From: Candidatus Aminicenantota bacterium | Lineage (GTDB): Bacteria; Acidobacteriota; Aminicenantia; Aminicenantales; Saccharicenantaceae | Assembly: GCA_014360005.1 (NCBI GenBank) | Contig: JACIYI010000002.1 | Coordinates: forward strand, 217,766-281,765 | Direction: 5' to 3' | DNA: 64,000 nt | Position numbers and translations under genes: made by a program | Shown: one piece after another, positions 7,647-15,598 of the stretch | How positions within the stretch are numbered: position 1 is the first letter of the stretch | Layout of the letters: every line of letters begins with the position of its first letter | The notes under the pieces: generated by a model | Databases searched by the model: none | Seen by the model: only the letters and a program-made list of their open reading frames with translations | What the model was told of the DNA's origin: nothing

Positions 7647-8984
7647 TCAATCCAGGGAAAAACCTTTTTCTTTAAACAACCTCAGGCAAGCGTCTACCTC
7701 ATCCGGTCCGTACAGTATACCCCGGTTGGTCTGGATTTCCTTCAGGGCCATGTCCAGGCCGAAGGCCGGACGGTAGGGCCGGTGCGAAGACATGGCCTCC
7801 ACCACATCGGCCACAGCCAGGATTCGGGCTTCCAGCAGAATGTCTTCACCCCTGAGGCCGCCGGGATAACCCGAGCCGTCCATCCGTTCGTGGTGCTGCA
7901 GGACAATGGTGGCAATGGGCCAGGGGAATTCGATGTTCTTGAGAATCTCGTATCCGGCCTGGGGATGGGTTTTAATGATGGTATATTCCAGTTCGGTTAG
8001 CTTGGTCGGCTTGCTCAGAATTTCTGCCGGCACATAGATTTTCCCGATGTCATGGATTTCAGCCGCCAGCTTCAGGCCTTGGACCCTGGTTTCAGGCAGG
8101 GCTGTTTCCAGGGCGATGGCTTCGGCCAGCCTGGCTACCCGGCGCTGATGCCCGGCGGTATAAGGGTCGCGCATTTCGATGGTGGTGGAAATGGCCTGGA
8201 TGGTGCCTTCCAGGGCTCGATTCAGCCGGTTCCAGCTTTCCTGGAGTTCCTGTTCAGCTTTTTTCCGGGCGGTTATGTCGCGGAAAACTAAGACCTGGCC
8301 GGTCTTCTGCCCCCGGTCTTCTGGCAGTTCAGCTAAGACCTGTTCAATCGGAATTTCCTGGCCGGCCCGAGATACCAGGACCGCTTCCTGGCTGTGAAAG
8401 GTTTTATTCAGGCGAACCGAGTTTGCTTTTAACCTGAAAATACTGGAAAAGGGCTGGCCGAGAGCTTCTTCTTCCGACCAGCCAGTTAATTTCTGGGCAA
8501 TCGAATTGATGAAGGCCACCCGGCCCTGGGTGTTCAGAACGATGATGCCGTCGCCGATGCTTTTGAGTATGGTCGACAGCCATTGTTCTTTCTCTTTAAG
8601 CAGCAGTTGCATTCTGGCCTTGTACAGAGCGGTCTCGATAGTCAGCTCCAGTTCTCTTTCTTCAAAGGGTTTAATGAGATAGCCAAAGGGCTCGGTCAGC
8701 TTGGCCCGCTCGAAGGTCAGGTTATCGGCAAAAGAAGTTATGTAAACTACGGGAATGCCATGTTTTTCCCAGAGGGCTGAGGCCACGGTTATTCCGTCAG
8801 TATTACCCTTGAGCACTATGTCCATCAAGGCCAGGTCTGGTTTTACCTGGCTGACACTCTGCAGAACGGCTTCTCCAGTCTGGACGACATCGGTCACGCC
8901 GTAACCGAGGGCCCGGATCATATTTTGGAGGTCTCGGGCCACCAGGTTCTCGTCTTCTACAATTAAAATTCTGGCTTTGGACAT
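7647..8984 (-). CDS. Response regulator with REC, PAS and HD-GYP domains (putative cyclic-di-GMP phosphodiesterase)
   Basis: 445 residues from the ATG at 8984 (a TTG two codons earlier is less likely). Residues ~1-120 are a receiver domain with the acidic pair VEDE and the phospho-acceptor Asp in LALMDIVLKG. Residues ~140-245 are a PAS sensor ending in the FRDITARKKAEQEL linker. Residues ~270-445 are an HD-GYP domain with HDIGK, HHERMDGSGYP and the following GGL, so metal and GYP residues are intact. HD-GYP proteins hydrolyse c-di-GMP. No partner histidine kinase or diguanylate cyclase is adjacent, making this an orphan regulator between tRNA genes. The ligand of the PAS domain is unknown. 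Confidence 0.93.
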   Translation of the reverse strand: MSKARILIVEDENLVARDLQNMIRALGYGVTDVVQTGEAVLQSVSQVKPDLALMDIVLKGNTDGITVASALWEKHGIPVVYITSFADNLTFERAKLTEPFGYLIKPFEERELELTIETALYKARMQLLLKEKEQWLSTILKSIGDGIIVLNTQGRVAFINSIAQKLTGWSEEEALGQPFSSIFRLKANSVRLNKTFHSQEAVLVSRAGQEIPIEQVLAELPEDRGQKTGQVLVFRDITARKKAEQELQESWNRLNRALEGTIQAISTTIEMRDPYTAGHQRRVARLAEAIALETALPETRVQGLKLAAEIHDIGKIYVPAEILSKPTKLTELEYTIIKTHPQAGYEILKNIEFPWPIATIVLQHHERMDGSGYPGGLRGEDILLEARILAVADVVEAMSSHRPYRPAFGLDMALKEIQTNRGILYGPDEVDACLRLFKEKGFSLD

Positions 8985-9333
8985 TAGCAACTGCCTTTGC
9001 TATCCATTTTATATTTAGACGGAAGGGAGTGCAAATATTTGTAAATTTCACTCCGGACCCGCTCGGAGGCGGCTTGAGGGCTGACCTCACCGTGTGGGCC
9101 GGCTTATGTGGCCGAAAACAGTGTTATTATGGGGAAGCTATAAGCTTCGGAAACTGGGGGAATAGCCTTTAGGGTAAGGGCACAGGGGGAAAATTGAGGT
9201 TAGAGATGGCCACCACCTCCTGGCTTGTTGAATATAGCGGGGCCTGAGCAAATCATCAAACGGTTAGTACGGAGAAACATGGGGTCCAAATCGAATATGG
9301 TTGTCATCTTCAGGCTGGAAGCAAAGGAAGTGG
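8985..9333. other. Intergenic region without a recognised gene
   Basis: About 350 bases between the HD-GYP regulator start and tRNA-Val. I see no convincing open frame. The only structure is a perfect short palindrome GAAGCT-ATA-AGCTTC at 9134-9148, not followed by a T-run. Some of the region must carry the promoter of the regulator, but no good -35/-10 pair stands out. Confidence 0.5.
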
Positions 9334-9405
9334 TGGGCGGTACTGGGTTCGAACCAGTGACCTCCGGTTTGTAAGACCGACACTCTGCCCCTGAGCTAAC
9401 CGCCC
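9334..9405 (-). tRNA. tRNA-Val (anticodon TAC)
   Basis: On the minus strand acceptor GGGCGGT pairs with ACCGCCC. Anticodon loop CTTACAA gives TAC, and the T arm is ACTGG-TTCGAAC-CCAGT. Discriminator A is followed by CCACTT, so the first bases of CCA are present in the genome. Upstream on the same strand a TTGACA (9451-9446) and CATAAT (9430-9425) with a short 15-base spacer are a possible promoter. Confidence 0.95.
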
Positions 9406-9624
9406 GGATTAAAATTAATATTAAATTATGGGAAAGACGTTTTTTTGTCAAGAACGGGCCAAAAGGAAGTGGAAACGGTCGACCTGACCCAGATAATTTT
9501 ACGCTTGGGAAAGCCCGACGGAGTCGAGCCCCAGCCGACCCGGCCTTAAAATCTGAGGCTGTTCCCTTCCGGGCCCGGGTTTCACAACCCCCCTGACTGT
9601 CTTTCGGCGCAGCTGCCCGCCAGG

Positions 9625-9653
9625 TTGACATAAATACCCATATATGTTAAATT
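9625..9653 (+). promoter_or_regulatory. Promoter of the rplU-rpmA-obgE operon
   Basis: TTGACA (9625-9630), 17 bases, TAAATT (9648-9653). The predicted start near 9660 leaves a leader of about 30 bases carrying the ribosome site GGAAGGTGAGG. No structured ribosomal-protein leader fits in that space. The 9406-9624 stretch upstream holds nothing recognisable besides the tRNA-Val promoter. Confidence 0.65.
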
Positions 9654-9691
9654 TAACATCCAAATTTTATCTCCCTGGAAGGTGAGGACTA

Positions 9692-10168
9692 ATGTTTGCA
9701 GTAATCAAAACAGGTGGAAAGCAGTACCGGGTTAAAGTGGGTGATGTCCTGTCCGTGGAAAAACTTGAGGCGGAAAAAGGCCAGCTTGTTCACTTTGACC
9801 AGGTCCTTCTGCTGGAAGATGATTCTCAAATTCAGGTCGGAACACCCTATCTGGAAAAAGCCCGGGTAGCGGCAGAAGTCCTGGATGATTATAAAGGTGG
9901 AAAGGTAATAGTCTTTAAGAAAAAAAGGCGCAAAGGCTACCGTCGGAAAAAAGGACACCGCCAGCTTATGACTAAGGTCAGGATATCAGGAATCTACCCG
10001 GAAGGACCGGCGGTCGAAACGGAAAAACCGGCAGCCGAAGCGGCTCAGAAAAAAGCCAGGAAAAAAGAAACGACTGCCAGAGCGGCCAAAACGGCAGCTA
10101 AAAAAGAGTCCGGAACCGCCAGGAAGGCCACCAAAAAAGAGACTACCACCAAATCCAAGGAGAAATGA
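9692..10168 (+). CDS. rplU: 50S ribosomal protein bL21 with a Lys/Ala-rich C-terminal extension
   Basis: 158 residues. The first ~103 are canonical bL21 ([18 protein letters not shown] start, basic [16 protein letters not shown] loop that contacts 23S r[11 protein letters not shown] end). Beyond that lies a ~55-residue tail of [12 protein letters not shown] type with many Lys, Ala and Thr, as in some actinobacterial and acidobacterial L21 proteins; it is probably disordered and RNA-binding. It heads the classic rplU-rpmA-obgE cluster and its last bases overlap an out-of-phase ATG next to the bL27 start. Confidence 0.97.
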   Translation: MFAVIKTGGKQYRVKVGDVLSVEKLEAEKGQLVHFDQVLLLEDDSQIQVGTPYLEKARVAAEVLDDYKGGKVIVFKKKRRKGYRRKKGHRQLMTKVRISGIYPEGPAVETEKPAAEAAQKKARKKETTARAAKTAAKKESGTARKATKKETTTKSKEK

Positions 10169-10170
10169 TC

Positions 10171-10440
10171 ATGGCCCACAAGAGATCTGGAGTTAACGGC
10201 AGAGATTCTAATCCCAAGAGTCTGGGAGTAAAAAGATTCGGCGGCCAGCTGGTCAAAGCCGGTTCGATTCTGGTTCGTCAGCGCGGCACGCCTTTTAAGC
10301 CCGGGTTGAATGTCGGCCGGGGCAGCGATGATACGCTTTTTGCCCTGGTCAAGGGCCGGGTTCGGTTTGAAGATAAAGGGAGGATGGGGAAGTATGTCTC
10401 GGTAATTCCGGTTGAGGAGGAAGCCGGGACCGCCTCATAA
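10171..10440 (+). CDS. rpmA: 50S ribosomal protein bL27
   Basis: 89 residues starting [19 protein letters not shown] at the ATG at 10171. Another ATG two codons upstream (10165) is rejected because the AAGGAG site at 10158-10163 is correctly spaced only for 10171 and bL27 proteins begin MAHKK/R. bL27 sits near the peptidyl transferase centre through its N-terminus; no Firmicutes-type cleavable pre-sequence is present. It follows rplU by two bases. Confidence 0.97.
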   Translation: MAHKRSGVNGRDSNPKSLGVKRFGGQLVKAGSILVRQRGTPFKPGLNVGRGSDDTLFALVKGRVRFEDKGRMGKYVSVIPVEEEAGTAS

Positions 10441-10535
10441 AATGGGCTCAGCTCCCGCTACGGCCATTCTTTGGCTTCAATCTTCCGGTGGGCCTTCTGC
10501 CCGCTTACTTAATTTCCATCTGCCCAGGTGCCCAG

Positions 10536-11585
10536 TTGTTCATTGATCAGGTCAGGGTCATTCTGATAGCCGGGAAAGGCGGCGACGGTTGCGTCAGCTT
10601 CCGTCGCGAATACCGGGTTCCCAGAGGCGGTCCGGACGGCGGCCGGGGCGGCGACGGGGGGAATATCTACCTGGTGAGCGACCCCAACTTAAATACTCTG
10701 TCCTATTTCAGGTATCATCCTATCAATAAAGCCAGAAAAGGGGCCCCGGGCCAGGGTTCAAACAAACAGGGAAAGCGCGGCCGGGACCTTTACCTGAAAG
10801 TGCCCGTGGGCACGATGGTAAAGGATGCCAACACCGGCCAGGTGCTTTACGATTTTCTCAAGCCAGGTGAGGTTTACCTGGCGGCCAGGGGAGGACGTGG
10901 GGGGAGGGGCAACGCCTCTTTTGCCACACCTACCCATCAGACCCCGAGAGAATTCGAAAAGGGCAGGCCGGGCGAAGAAAAAGATTTAATCCTGGAACTA
11001 AAGCTGATTGCCGATGTCGGCCTGGTCGGTTTTCCCAACACCGGGAAATCAACCCTGATTTCAAAAATCTCGGCTGCCAGGCCTCAGATTGCCGATTATC
11101 CCTTCACCACCCTGGCCCCGAACCTCGGGGTGGTTGACGTTGATGAAGAAACCAGTTTCGTGGTGGCCGATATCCCGGGCTTGATTGAGGGCGCCCATCG
11201 TGGACACGGTCTGGGAATCCAGTTTTTAAGGCACATAGAAAGAACTCGCTTGCTGCTGCACCTGATTGATGTTTCTCCGTTGAACGGCCGGGACCCGGTC
11301 CAGGATTACCGGGTTATTCAGTCCGAGCTCCAGGCCTTCAATCCGGAGCTGGTTGCCCGCAGGCAGATTATCGTGGCCAATAAAATTGACCTGCTGGGAG
11401 AAGACAGGAAGAGATTGCAGGCGGTAAAAAGGCTGGCCGCCAGAGAAAAGAAACCCTTCCTGGCCATTTCGGCTCTGACCGGGGAGGGGTTAAAAGAGCT
11501 GGTCCACAAGCTGGCGCATCTGCTGGCCGAGGAAAAGGTCAGCCGCCTGCCGAAAGCTCGAACGGGAAGTGGTGATAAGTCATGA
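10536..11585 (+). CDS. obgE: Ribosome-assembly GTPase Obg/CgtA
   Basis: 349 residues from a TTG at 10536, chosen because Obg proteins begin MFxDxV and the reading gives (M)[22 protein letters not shown] lies eight bases upstream. A GTG at 10488 in frame would add 16 unconserved residues. The N-terminal Obg fold has its glycine-rich strands ([23 protein letters not shown]). The G domain follows with G1 [10 protein letters not shown]3 DIPGL and G4 NKID, then SAL. The variable C-terminal OCT domain is lacking, as in E. coli-length proteins. It acts in 50S assembly and stress control. nadD begins within its stop codon (ATGA). Confidence 0.95.
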   Translation: MFIDQVRVILIAGKGGDGCVSFRREYRVPRGGPDGGRGGDGGNIYLVSDPNLNTLSYFRYHPINKARKGAPGQGSNKQGKRGRDLYLKVPVGTMVKDANTGQVLYDFLKPGEVYLAARGGRGGRGNASFATPTHQTPREFEKGRPGEEKDLILELKLIADVGLVGFPNTGKSTLISKISAARPQIADYPFTTLAPNLGVVDVDEETSFVVADIPGLIEGAHRGHGLGIQFLRHIERTRLLLHLIDVSPLNGRDPVQDYRVIQSELQAFNPELVARRQIIVANKIDLLGEDRKRLQAVKRLAAREKKPFLAISALTGEGLKELVHKLAHLLAEEKVSRLPKARTGSGDKS

Positions 11586-12232
11586 ATCTGACCGGGTTGT
11601 TCGGCGGCACTTTTAATCCCATTCATCTGGGCCACCTGAAAGTAGCCGAAGAAGTCATCAGTCGCCTGCCTCTGGACCGGATTCTTTTTATTCCTTCCTA
11701 TATTCCGCCGCATAAGAGCCCGGGGGAGGTGGTCCCGGTCCGGCATCGGTTGAAAATGGTGGAAATTGCCTGCCAGGGGTATCCGGCCTTTCAGGTGTCA
11801 GAAGTGGAGGCCCGCCGTCCCGGTCCCTCCTATTCCATCGAAACCCTAAGAAAGCTAAAGCAGGCTTTTCCTGCCGACCGGTTTTTTTTCATCGTCGGCC
11901 TGGATGCTTTCCTGGAAATAGATACCTGGAAGGACCATACCCAGCTTCTCCAGGAATGTTCTTTTATAGTTGTCAGCCGTCCGGGTTTCGAGATAGAATT
12001 AAGTGAGAAGGTGATTGAGAAAATTAGACCCGCCCATCTTATTATTCTGGAACCCGGTCCTTCCCTTCAACCTGAAGACTTACCGGCTGGCGGACTTATC
12101 CTGCTGCCGGCCGAAACGCCCGATATTTCTTCGACCGACATCCGGAAAAGATTGCGTACGGGGCAGCCAATTACCGGTCTGGTACCGCCGGGAGTGGAAA
12201 ACTACATAATCAAACATCGACTTTATCATTGA
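11582..12232 (+). CDS. nadD: Nicotinate-nucleotide adenylyltransferase
   Basis: 216 residues. It makes deamido-NAD from NaMN and ATP. The nucleotidyltransferase signature [18 protein letters not shown] (HxGH) is at the N-terminus, and the C-terminal SSTDIRKRL motif that closes the ATP site is present. Family-typical length. It overlaps obgE by four bases and precedes rsfS, the widespread obg-nadD-rsfS order. Its product is the substrate of the NAD synthetase encoded around 16 kb, so the window holds the last two steps of NAD synthesis. Confidence 0.97.
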   Translation: MNLTGLFGGTFNPIHLGHLKVAEEVISRLPLDRILFIPSYIPPHKSPGEVVPVRHRLKMVEIACQGYPAFQVSEVEARRPGPSYSIETLRKLKQAFPADRFFFIVGLDAFLEIDTWKDHTQLLQECSFIVVSRPGFEIELSEKVIEKIRPAHLIILEPGPSLQPEDLPAGGLILLPAETPDISSTDIRKRLRTGQPITGLVPPGVENYIIKHRLYH

Positions 12233-12239
12233 GGAGAAA

Positions 12240-12617
12240 ATGGCCGAAACTAATGACCGAGTGAAAAAATTTACCAAAAGGAGCCTGCCCAGGGAAGTCA
12301 AGCTGTCCATCAAGGCTTCGCTGGCCAAGAAGGCCGAAGACTTGTGTGTGCTGGATTTAAGGGAGCTGACCAGCTTTACCGATTTTTTCATCATCATGCA
12401 AGGCAATTCTTCCCGGCAGAATGTGGCCATTTATGAAAGCATCGAGGAGGAACTGGCCAGAGAGAAAATAAAACCCTTTGGCATCGAGGGTCTGGAAACT
12501 GCCGAATGGATACTGCTGGATTACGGCAGCTTTGTGGTTCACATCTTTTCCAAGAGGGCCCGGGATTTTTATTCCCTGGAAAAGCTCTGGGCTGATGCCC
12601 CGCGGCTGGATTATTGA
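12240..12617 (+). CDS. rsfS: Ribosomal silencing factor RsfS
   Basis: 125 residues. It binds ribosomal protein uL14 and blocks 30S-50S joining under starvation. The family pattern is clear: LCVLDLRELTSFTDFFIIMQGNS and the later AEWILLDYGSFVVHIFSKRARDFYSLEKLWADAP. A GAGGAG site lies just upstream. It is co-directional with nadD seven bases away; a new promoter for rlmH follows 25 bases after its stop. Confidence 0.96.
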   Translation: MAETNDRVKKFTKRSLPREVKLSIKASLAKKAEDLCVLDLRELTSFTDFFIIMQGNSSRQNVAIYESIEEELAREKIKPFGIEGLETAEWILLDYGSFVVHIFSKRARDFYSLEKLWADAPRLDY

Positions 12618-12642
12618 CCGCCAGAAATCTGTTAAAAAACTC

Positions 12643-12670
12643 TTGACATTTTTCTCATAATCTATTTAAT
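12643..12670 (+). promoter_or_regulatory. Internal promoter for rlmH-dksA-comF
   Basis: TTGACA (12643-12648), 16 bases, TTTAAT (12665-12670): near consensus. The predicted start (~12677) lies after the first in-frame ATG (12674) and about nine bases before the ATG at 12686, which decides the rlmH start. Confidence 0.65.
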
Positions 12671-12685
12671 TAAATGCCGTTTCTA

Positions 12686-13153
12686 ATGGAACTATTATTT
12701 TTGTGGCCGGGGAAAACTAAAAATCTACACCTGCGGGCCCTGCAGGAGGATTACCTGGCCCGGCTGCGGATGCTGGGCGGGGCCAGGATAATAGAAACGG
12801 CCGAAGCCCGGGGGTTGAAAGAAAGCTGGCCAGAAAAAATACTGGAGCAAGAGGCCAGAGGGCTTGAAAAACATCTTAAGGATGGCTATATTATCTGCCT
12901 TTCTGATAAAGGAAAGATGATGACTTCAGAGGAACTGGCCAGATTGATTGACAGGCAGGCGATGGTCTCAGCCCGGAGAATTATATTCCTGGTCGGTGGA
13001 TTCCTGGGACTGGCTTCCCGGCTCCTGGACCGGGCTGACCTGAAATTGTCGCTCTCGCCCCTGACTTTTTCTCATGAGCTGACCAGGGTGGTCTTGCTGG
13101 AACAGGCCTACCGGGCCATGAATATTATAAAAGGATATTCCTATCCAAAATGA
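12686..13153 (+). CDS. rlmH: 23S rRNA pseudouridine-1915 N3-methyltransferase family protein (RlmH)
   Basis: 155 residues from the ATG at 12686, the same length as E. coli RlmH. The upstream ATG at 12674 would precede the predicted transcription start. SPOUT-class knot features are present: IIFLVGGFLGL (cofactor loop), LSLSPLTFSHELTRVVLLEQAYRAMNIIKGYSYPK. The C-terminal tail is odd. Family members end NHPYHR or similar with a conserved Tyr-His, whereas here the His position is Pro (YSYPK). The effect on catalysis is unknown. SAM-dependent methylation of the ribosome decoding-site helix 69 is the family role. Confidence 0.9.
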   Translation: MELLFLWPGKTKNLHLRALQEDYLARLRMLGGARIIETAEARGLKESWPEKILEQEARGLEKHLKDGYIICLSDKGKMMTSEELARLIDRQAMVSARRIIFLVGGFLGLASRLLDRADLKLSLSPLTFSHELTRVVLLEQAYRAMNIIKGYSYPK

Positions 13154-13164
13154 GAGGGGGTTAA

Positions 13165-13542
13165 ATGCCGGCTAAAGCCAAAATCAGCAAGAAAGAAAGA
13201 GAAGAATTCCGAAAACTGCTGTTGGAGAAGAAACATAGCATCGTCAGGAAACTGAGCCAGTATTATAACGAGAGCAAGGAAATTGAGACCGATACCGCTC
13301 TGGACCTGGTGGATAAAGCTGAGACTTCTTACACCAAGGAGTTCTTGCTGGGCCTGACCGATAGCGAACGGGAACAGTTGACCCTGATTGACCAGGCCCT
13401 GGAAAGGTTGCAGAAGAGCGAATTTGGCCTGTGCCTGATCTGCCACAAAGAAATCAACAAGAAGAGGCTCAAAATTATTCCCTGGGCTCCTTATTGCATT
13501 GAGTGTCAGGAGAAAAAAGAGGGCGAATCCAAGGGCCAGTGA
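13165..13542 (+). CDS. DksA/TraR-family zinc-finger regulator
   Basis: 125 residues. A basic N-terminus and a long coiled-coil segment (residues ~8-85, EFRKLLLEKKHSIVRKL onward) lead to a four-cysteine finger CLICHKEINKKRLKIIPW...CIEC (CxxC-17-CxxC). Such proteins insert the coiled coil into the RNA polymerase secondary channel and work with ppGpp. The coiled-coil tip DxxDxA acidic motif of DksA is only loosely visible (DTALDLVDKAETS). Ribosome site GAGAGGGGG precedes the ATG. The end overlaps the comF start by four bases. Confidence 0.9.
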   Translation: MPAKAKISKKEREEFRKLLLEKKHSIVRKLSQYYNESKEIETDTALDLVDKAETSYTKEFLLGLTDSEREQLTLIDQALERLQKSEFGLCLICHKEINKKRLKIIPWAPYCIECQEKKEGESKGQ

Positions 13543-14273
13543 CACTCCACCTCAGTCGGGTGTTCCACCCGTTAACAGTCACCATCTTCCCGTCATTCTG
13601 CCGTTTGTGCGGTCGGGCCCTGGAGGACCACGAAGAAAAAGTGATCTGCGGCCGCTGTCTCCAGCAGGTGGACATACATCGCGGCCCGGTCTGTCCAGTC
13701 TGCGGCCGTTTTTATCAGAAGGAGACGGCGGCCGGTCAGGTCTGCGGCCAGTGCCTCCAGGCCAGTCCGTTGCTGACCAGGCACCGGTCACTCGGACCAT
13801 ATACCGGCCGGCTGAAGGAGCTGATCCTGCTTTTCAAGTACAAAGGCTGCGAAGTTCTGAGCTGGCCCCTGGGCCGGATGGTTTATGAAAATCTGGCCGG
13901 GGATGGAATTTTTACCGGTCTCGACTGTATCCTGCCAGTTCCCCTGCACAGGAAAAGAGAAAAGATGAGGGGTTTCAACCAGGCCGAGCTTTTGGGCCGG
14001 TCCATTTCGCGTCTGAGCAGCCTGCCTCTCCTGAGGGGGGTTCTGGTAAAAACCAGGAATACCCCGGCCCAGGTATCTCTGGAAGCGGCCGAGCGGGAAA
14101 CCAACCTCCGGGGAGCCTTTGAGGTAAGAAAACCTGCCCTGGTCAAGGGCCAGACGGTGTTACTGGTGGATGATGTGTTCACCACCGGTTCCACCCTGAG
14201 GGAGTGCTCCCGGGTGCTTGGCCAGTCCGGCGCCCTGGAAGTCAGGGCTCTGACCCTGGCCCGGGCTCTTTAA
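13539..14273 (+). CDS. ComF-family phosphoribosyltransferase-like protein
   Basis: 244 residues from the GTG at 13539, which overlaps the previous stop (GTGA) with AAGGG upstream; a GTG at 13503 would overlap the previous gene by 40 bases. The N-terminal zinc module has four Cys pairs (CRLC, CGRC, CPVC, CGQC). A PRTase domain follows with LPVPLHRKREKMRGFNQAELL and the PRPP loop VLLVDDVFTTGSTL. ComF is needed for single-strand DNA uptake in competence, but the family is broad and competence genes are not otherwise seen here. The gene converges on hsp20 with a terminator in between. Confidence 0.93.
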   Translation: MTLHLSRVFHPLTVTIFPSFCRLCGRALEDHEEKVICGRCLQQVDIHRGPVCPVCGRFYQKETAAGQVCGQCLQASPLLTRHRSLGPYTGRLKELILLFKYKGCEVLSWPLGRMVYENLAGDGIFTGLDCILPVPLHRKREKMRGFNQAELLGRSISRLSSLPLLRGVLVKTRNTPAQVSLEAAERETNLRGAFEVRKPALVKGQTVLLVDDVFTTGSTLRECSRVLGQSGALEVRALTLARAL

Positions 14274-14302
14274 AAAGAAAAACCCCCGTCGGCTGACGGG
14301 GG
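14272..14302 (-). terminator. Intrinsic terminator of hsp20 (minus strand)
   Basis: Minus-strand hairpin GCCCCCGTC-AGCC-GACGGGGG (14283-14302) followed by TTTTTCTTTTT. It directly abuts the comF stop; in the plus direction the hairpin lacks a following T-run, so it mainly ends hsp20 transcripts. Confidence 0.85.
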
Positions 14303-14322
14303 CGGTACTGGCGACCGGATGG

Positions 14323-14808
14323 TTATTTGGTGGATTTATCGCCGGATTTTTCGGCTGTCTGAGGCTTGAGGATCTTGACCTTGCGGGGTTTGAGTTCAGC
14401 TTTCTTGGGCATGTGGATTTTAAGCAAGCCGTTTTCATATTCAGCGCTGATTTTGTCCTGGTCCACATAGTTCGGCAGGCTGAAGGAGCGGTAGAAGGAG
14501 CCGTAGGCCCGCTCTATCCGATGATAATTCTCTTCCCTGGTCTCCTTTTCGAATTTCCGCTCACCCTTCAGGCTGAGGGTATTGTCCTCAACCTTGATTT
14601 CCACGTCCTTTTCCTCAACGCCGGGGAGTTCAGCGGTCAGGACGAGTTCATTTTCCGTTTCGTAAATATCAACGGCCGGAGACCAGGTGCTCTGAATGAT
14701 GTCCGTATCCTCAAATTTGGGAGAAGAAACCAGGTCCTCAAACAGCCGATTCATCCTGTCACGCAGTACCATGATGTCCCGGAAAGGATCCCATTTTGTG
14801 ATAGCCAT
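14323..14808 (-). CDS. Small heat-shock protein, Hsp20/IbpA family
   Basis: 161 residues. N-terminal MAITKWDPFRDIMVLRDRMNRLF is the usual bacterial class A start; the alpha-crystallin domain spans ~45-140 with the conserved AELPGVEEKDVEIKVEDN and the ENGLLKIHMPKK segment (the GxL motif needed for dimer assembly). The Lys/Ser-rich tail is presumably flexible. It is an ATP-independent holdase. Single-gene unit with its own promoter, a GGAGGAGGTGAG ribosome site and terminator. I see no CIRCE operator. Confidence 0.95.
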   Translation of the reverse strand: MAITKWDPFRDIMVLRDRMNRLFEDLVSSPKFEDTDIIQSTWSPAVDIYETENELVLTAELPGVEEKDVEIKVEDNTLSLKGERKFEKETREENYHRIERAYGSFYRSFSLPNYVDQDKISAEYENGLLKIHMPKKAELKPRKVKILKPQTAEKSGDKSTK

Positions 14809-14844
14809 GGTCTCACCTCCTCCTTAAATGTTTAGTGCAATATT

Positions 14845-14873
14845 AATATATATTTTGAGTATAACTTTGTCAA
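14845..14873 (-). promoter_or_regulatory. Promoter of hsp20
   Basis: Minus strand TTGACA (14873-14868), 17 bases, TATATT (14850-14845), leaving a leader of ~30 bases. The spacing and sequence are typical of the housekeeping sigma factor rather than sigma-32; the surrounding region is very AT-rich. Confidence 0.7.
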
Positions 14874-14889
14874 GTATTTTTTAAAAAAA

Positions 14890-15567
14890 TTATTTTCCCC
14901 TTATCAGGAGGGTGGCTTCCCCCCTATTCTTTTCTTCTGTTAGTATGCCGGCCAGGGTTCCCAGATTTCCCCGGAGGAATTCTTCATGGACCTTGGTCAA
15001 TTCCCTGGCCAGCACCGCTTCCCTGGGGCCAAAGACTTCCCTGGCCACTTCTAAGAATTGCCTTACTTTTCGCATCGGCACGAAGAAGACCAGGGTGCCC
15101 TCTTCTCCGGCCAGCCTGGCCAGGAAATTTTTCAGGCTGCCCCTCTTGGGTGGGGGAAAGCCGGCAAAAACCACCCGGTGGGTGGGCAGTCCCGAGGCCG
15201 CCAGGGCTGCTGTCAGCGCGCTGGGACCGGGAATGGGAATTACCCTTATGCCCCGGTTTATAGCCTCCTTTATTAGGGGATAGCCCGGGTCTGAAATGCC
15301 TGGAGTTCCAGCGTCTGACACCAGAGCCACATCCCGGCCGGATTCCAGCAGAGATATTATTTCCGGGAGCTTCTGGTTTTCTCTGGGGTGGAAATAGGAA
15401 ATCAACCTCTTCTTGATGCCATAGGCGTTTAGGAGTTTTATGGTCTGCCTGGTGTCCTCGCAGGCAATGGCTTCCACTTCCTTGAGAACCCTGAGGGCCC
15501 GCAGGGTGATATCTTCCAGGTGGCCGATGGGTGTAGCCACGATATACAGGCTCCCTTTTTGTTTCAT
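14890..15567 (-). CDS. rsmI: 16S rRNA (cytidine-1402 2'-O) methyltransferase RsmI
   Basis: 225 residues from the ATG at 15567 (MKQKGSLYIVATPIGHLEDIT), with a GGTGAG site upstream; the frame is open further but that part overlaps nadE. Tetrapyrrole-methylase fold with CEDTRQTIKLLNAYGI, SDAGTPGISDPGYPLI and PGPSALTAALAASGLPT all intact. It stops at about residue 225, so the small C-terminal HTH domain of the ~285-residue E. coli protein is missing; short forms exist in other phyla. It 2'-O-methylates C1402 in the ribosome P site together with RsmH. Confidence 0.95.
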   Translation of the reverse strand: MKQKGSLYIVATPIGHLEDITLRALRVLKEVEAIACEDTRQTIKLLNAYGIKKRLISYFHPRENQKLPEIISLLESGRDVALVSDAGTPGISDPGYPLIKEAINRGIRVIPIPGPSALTAALAASGLPTHRVVFAGFPPPKRGSLKNFLARLAGEEGTLVFFVPMRKVRQFLEVAREVFGPREAVLARELTKVHEEFLRGNLGTLAGILTEEKNRGEATLLIRGK

Positions 15568-15598
15568 AGTCTCACCAGGAGGTAATGATGGTTTCAGG

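Noticed and set aside
9134..9148. GAAGCT-ATA-AGCTTC palindrome as operator or terminator
   Set aside because: Arms of six bases, no T-run and no gene start within 100 bases; likely chance.
14809..14889. CIRCE operator upstream of hsp20
   Set aside because: TTAGTGC and GAGT fragments are present but not the TTAGCACTC-N9-GAGTGCTAA dyad.
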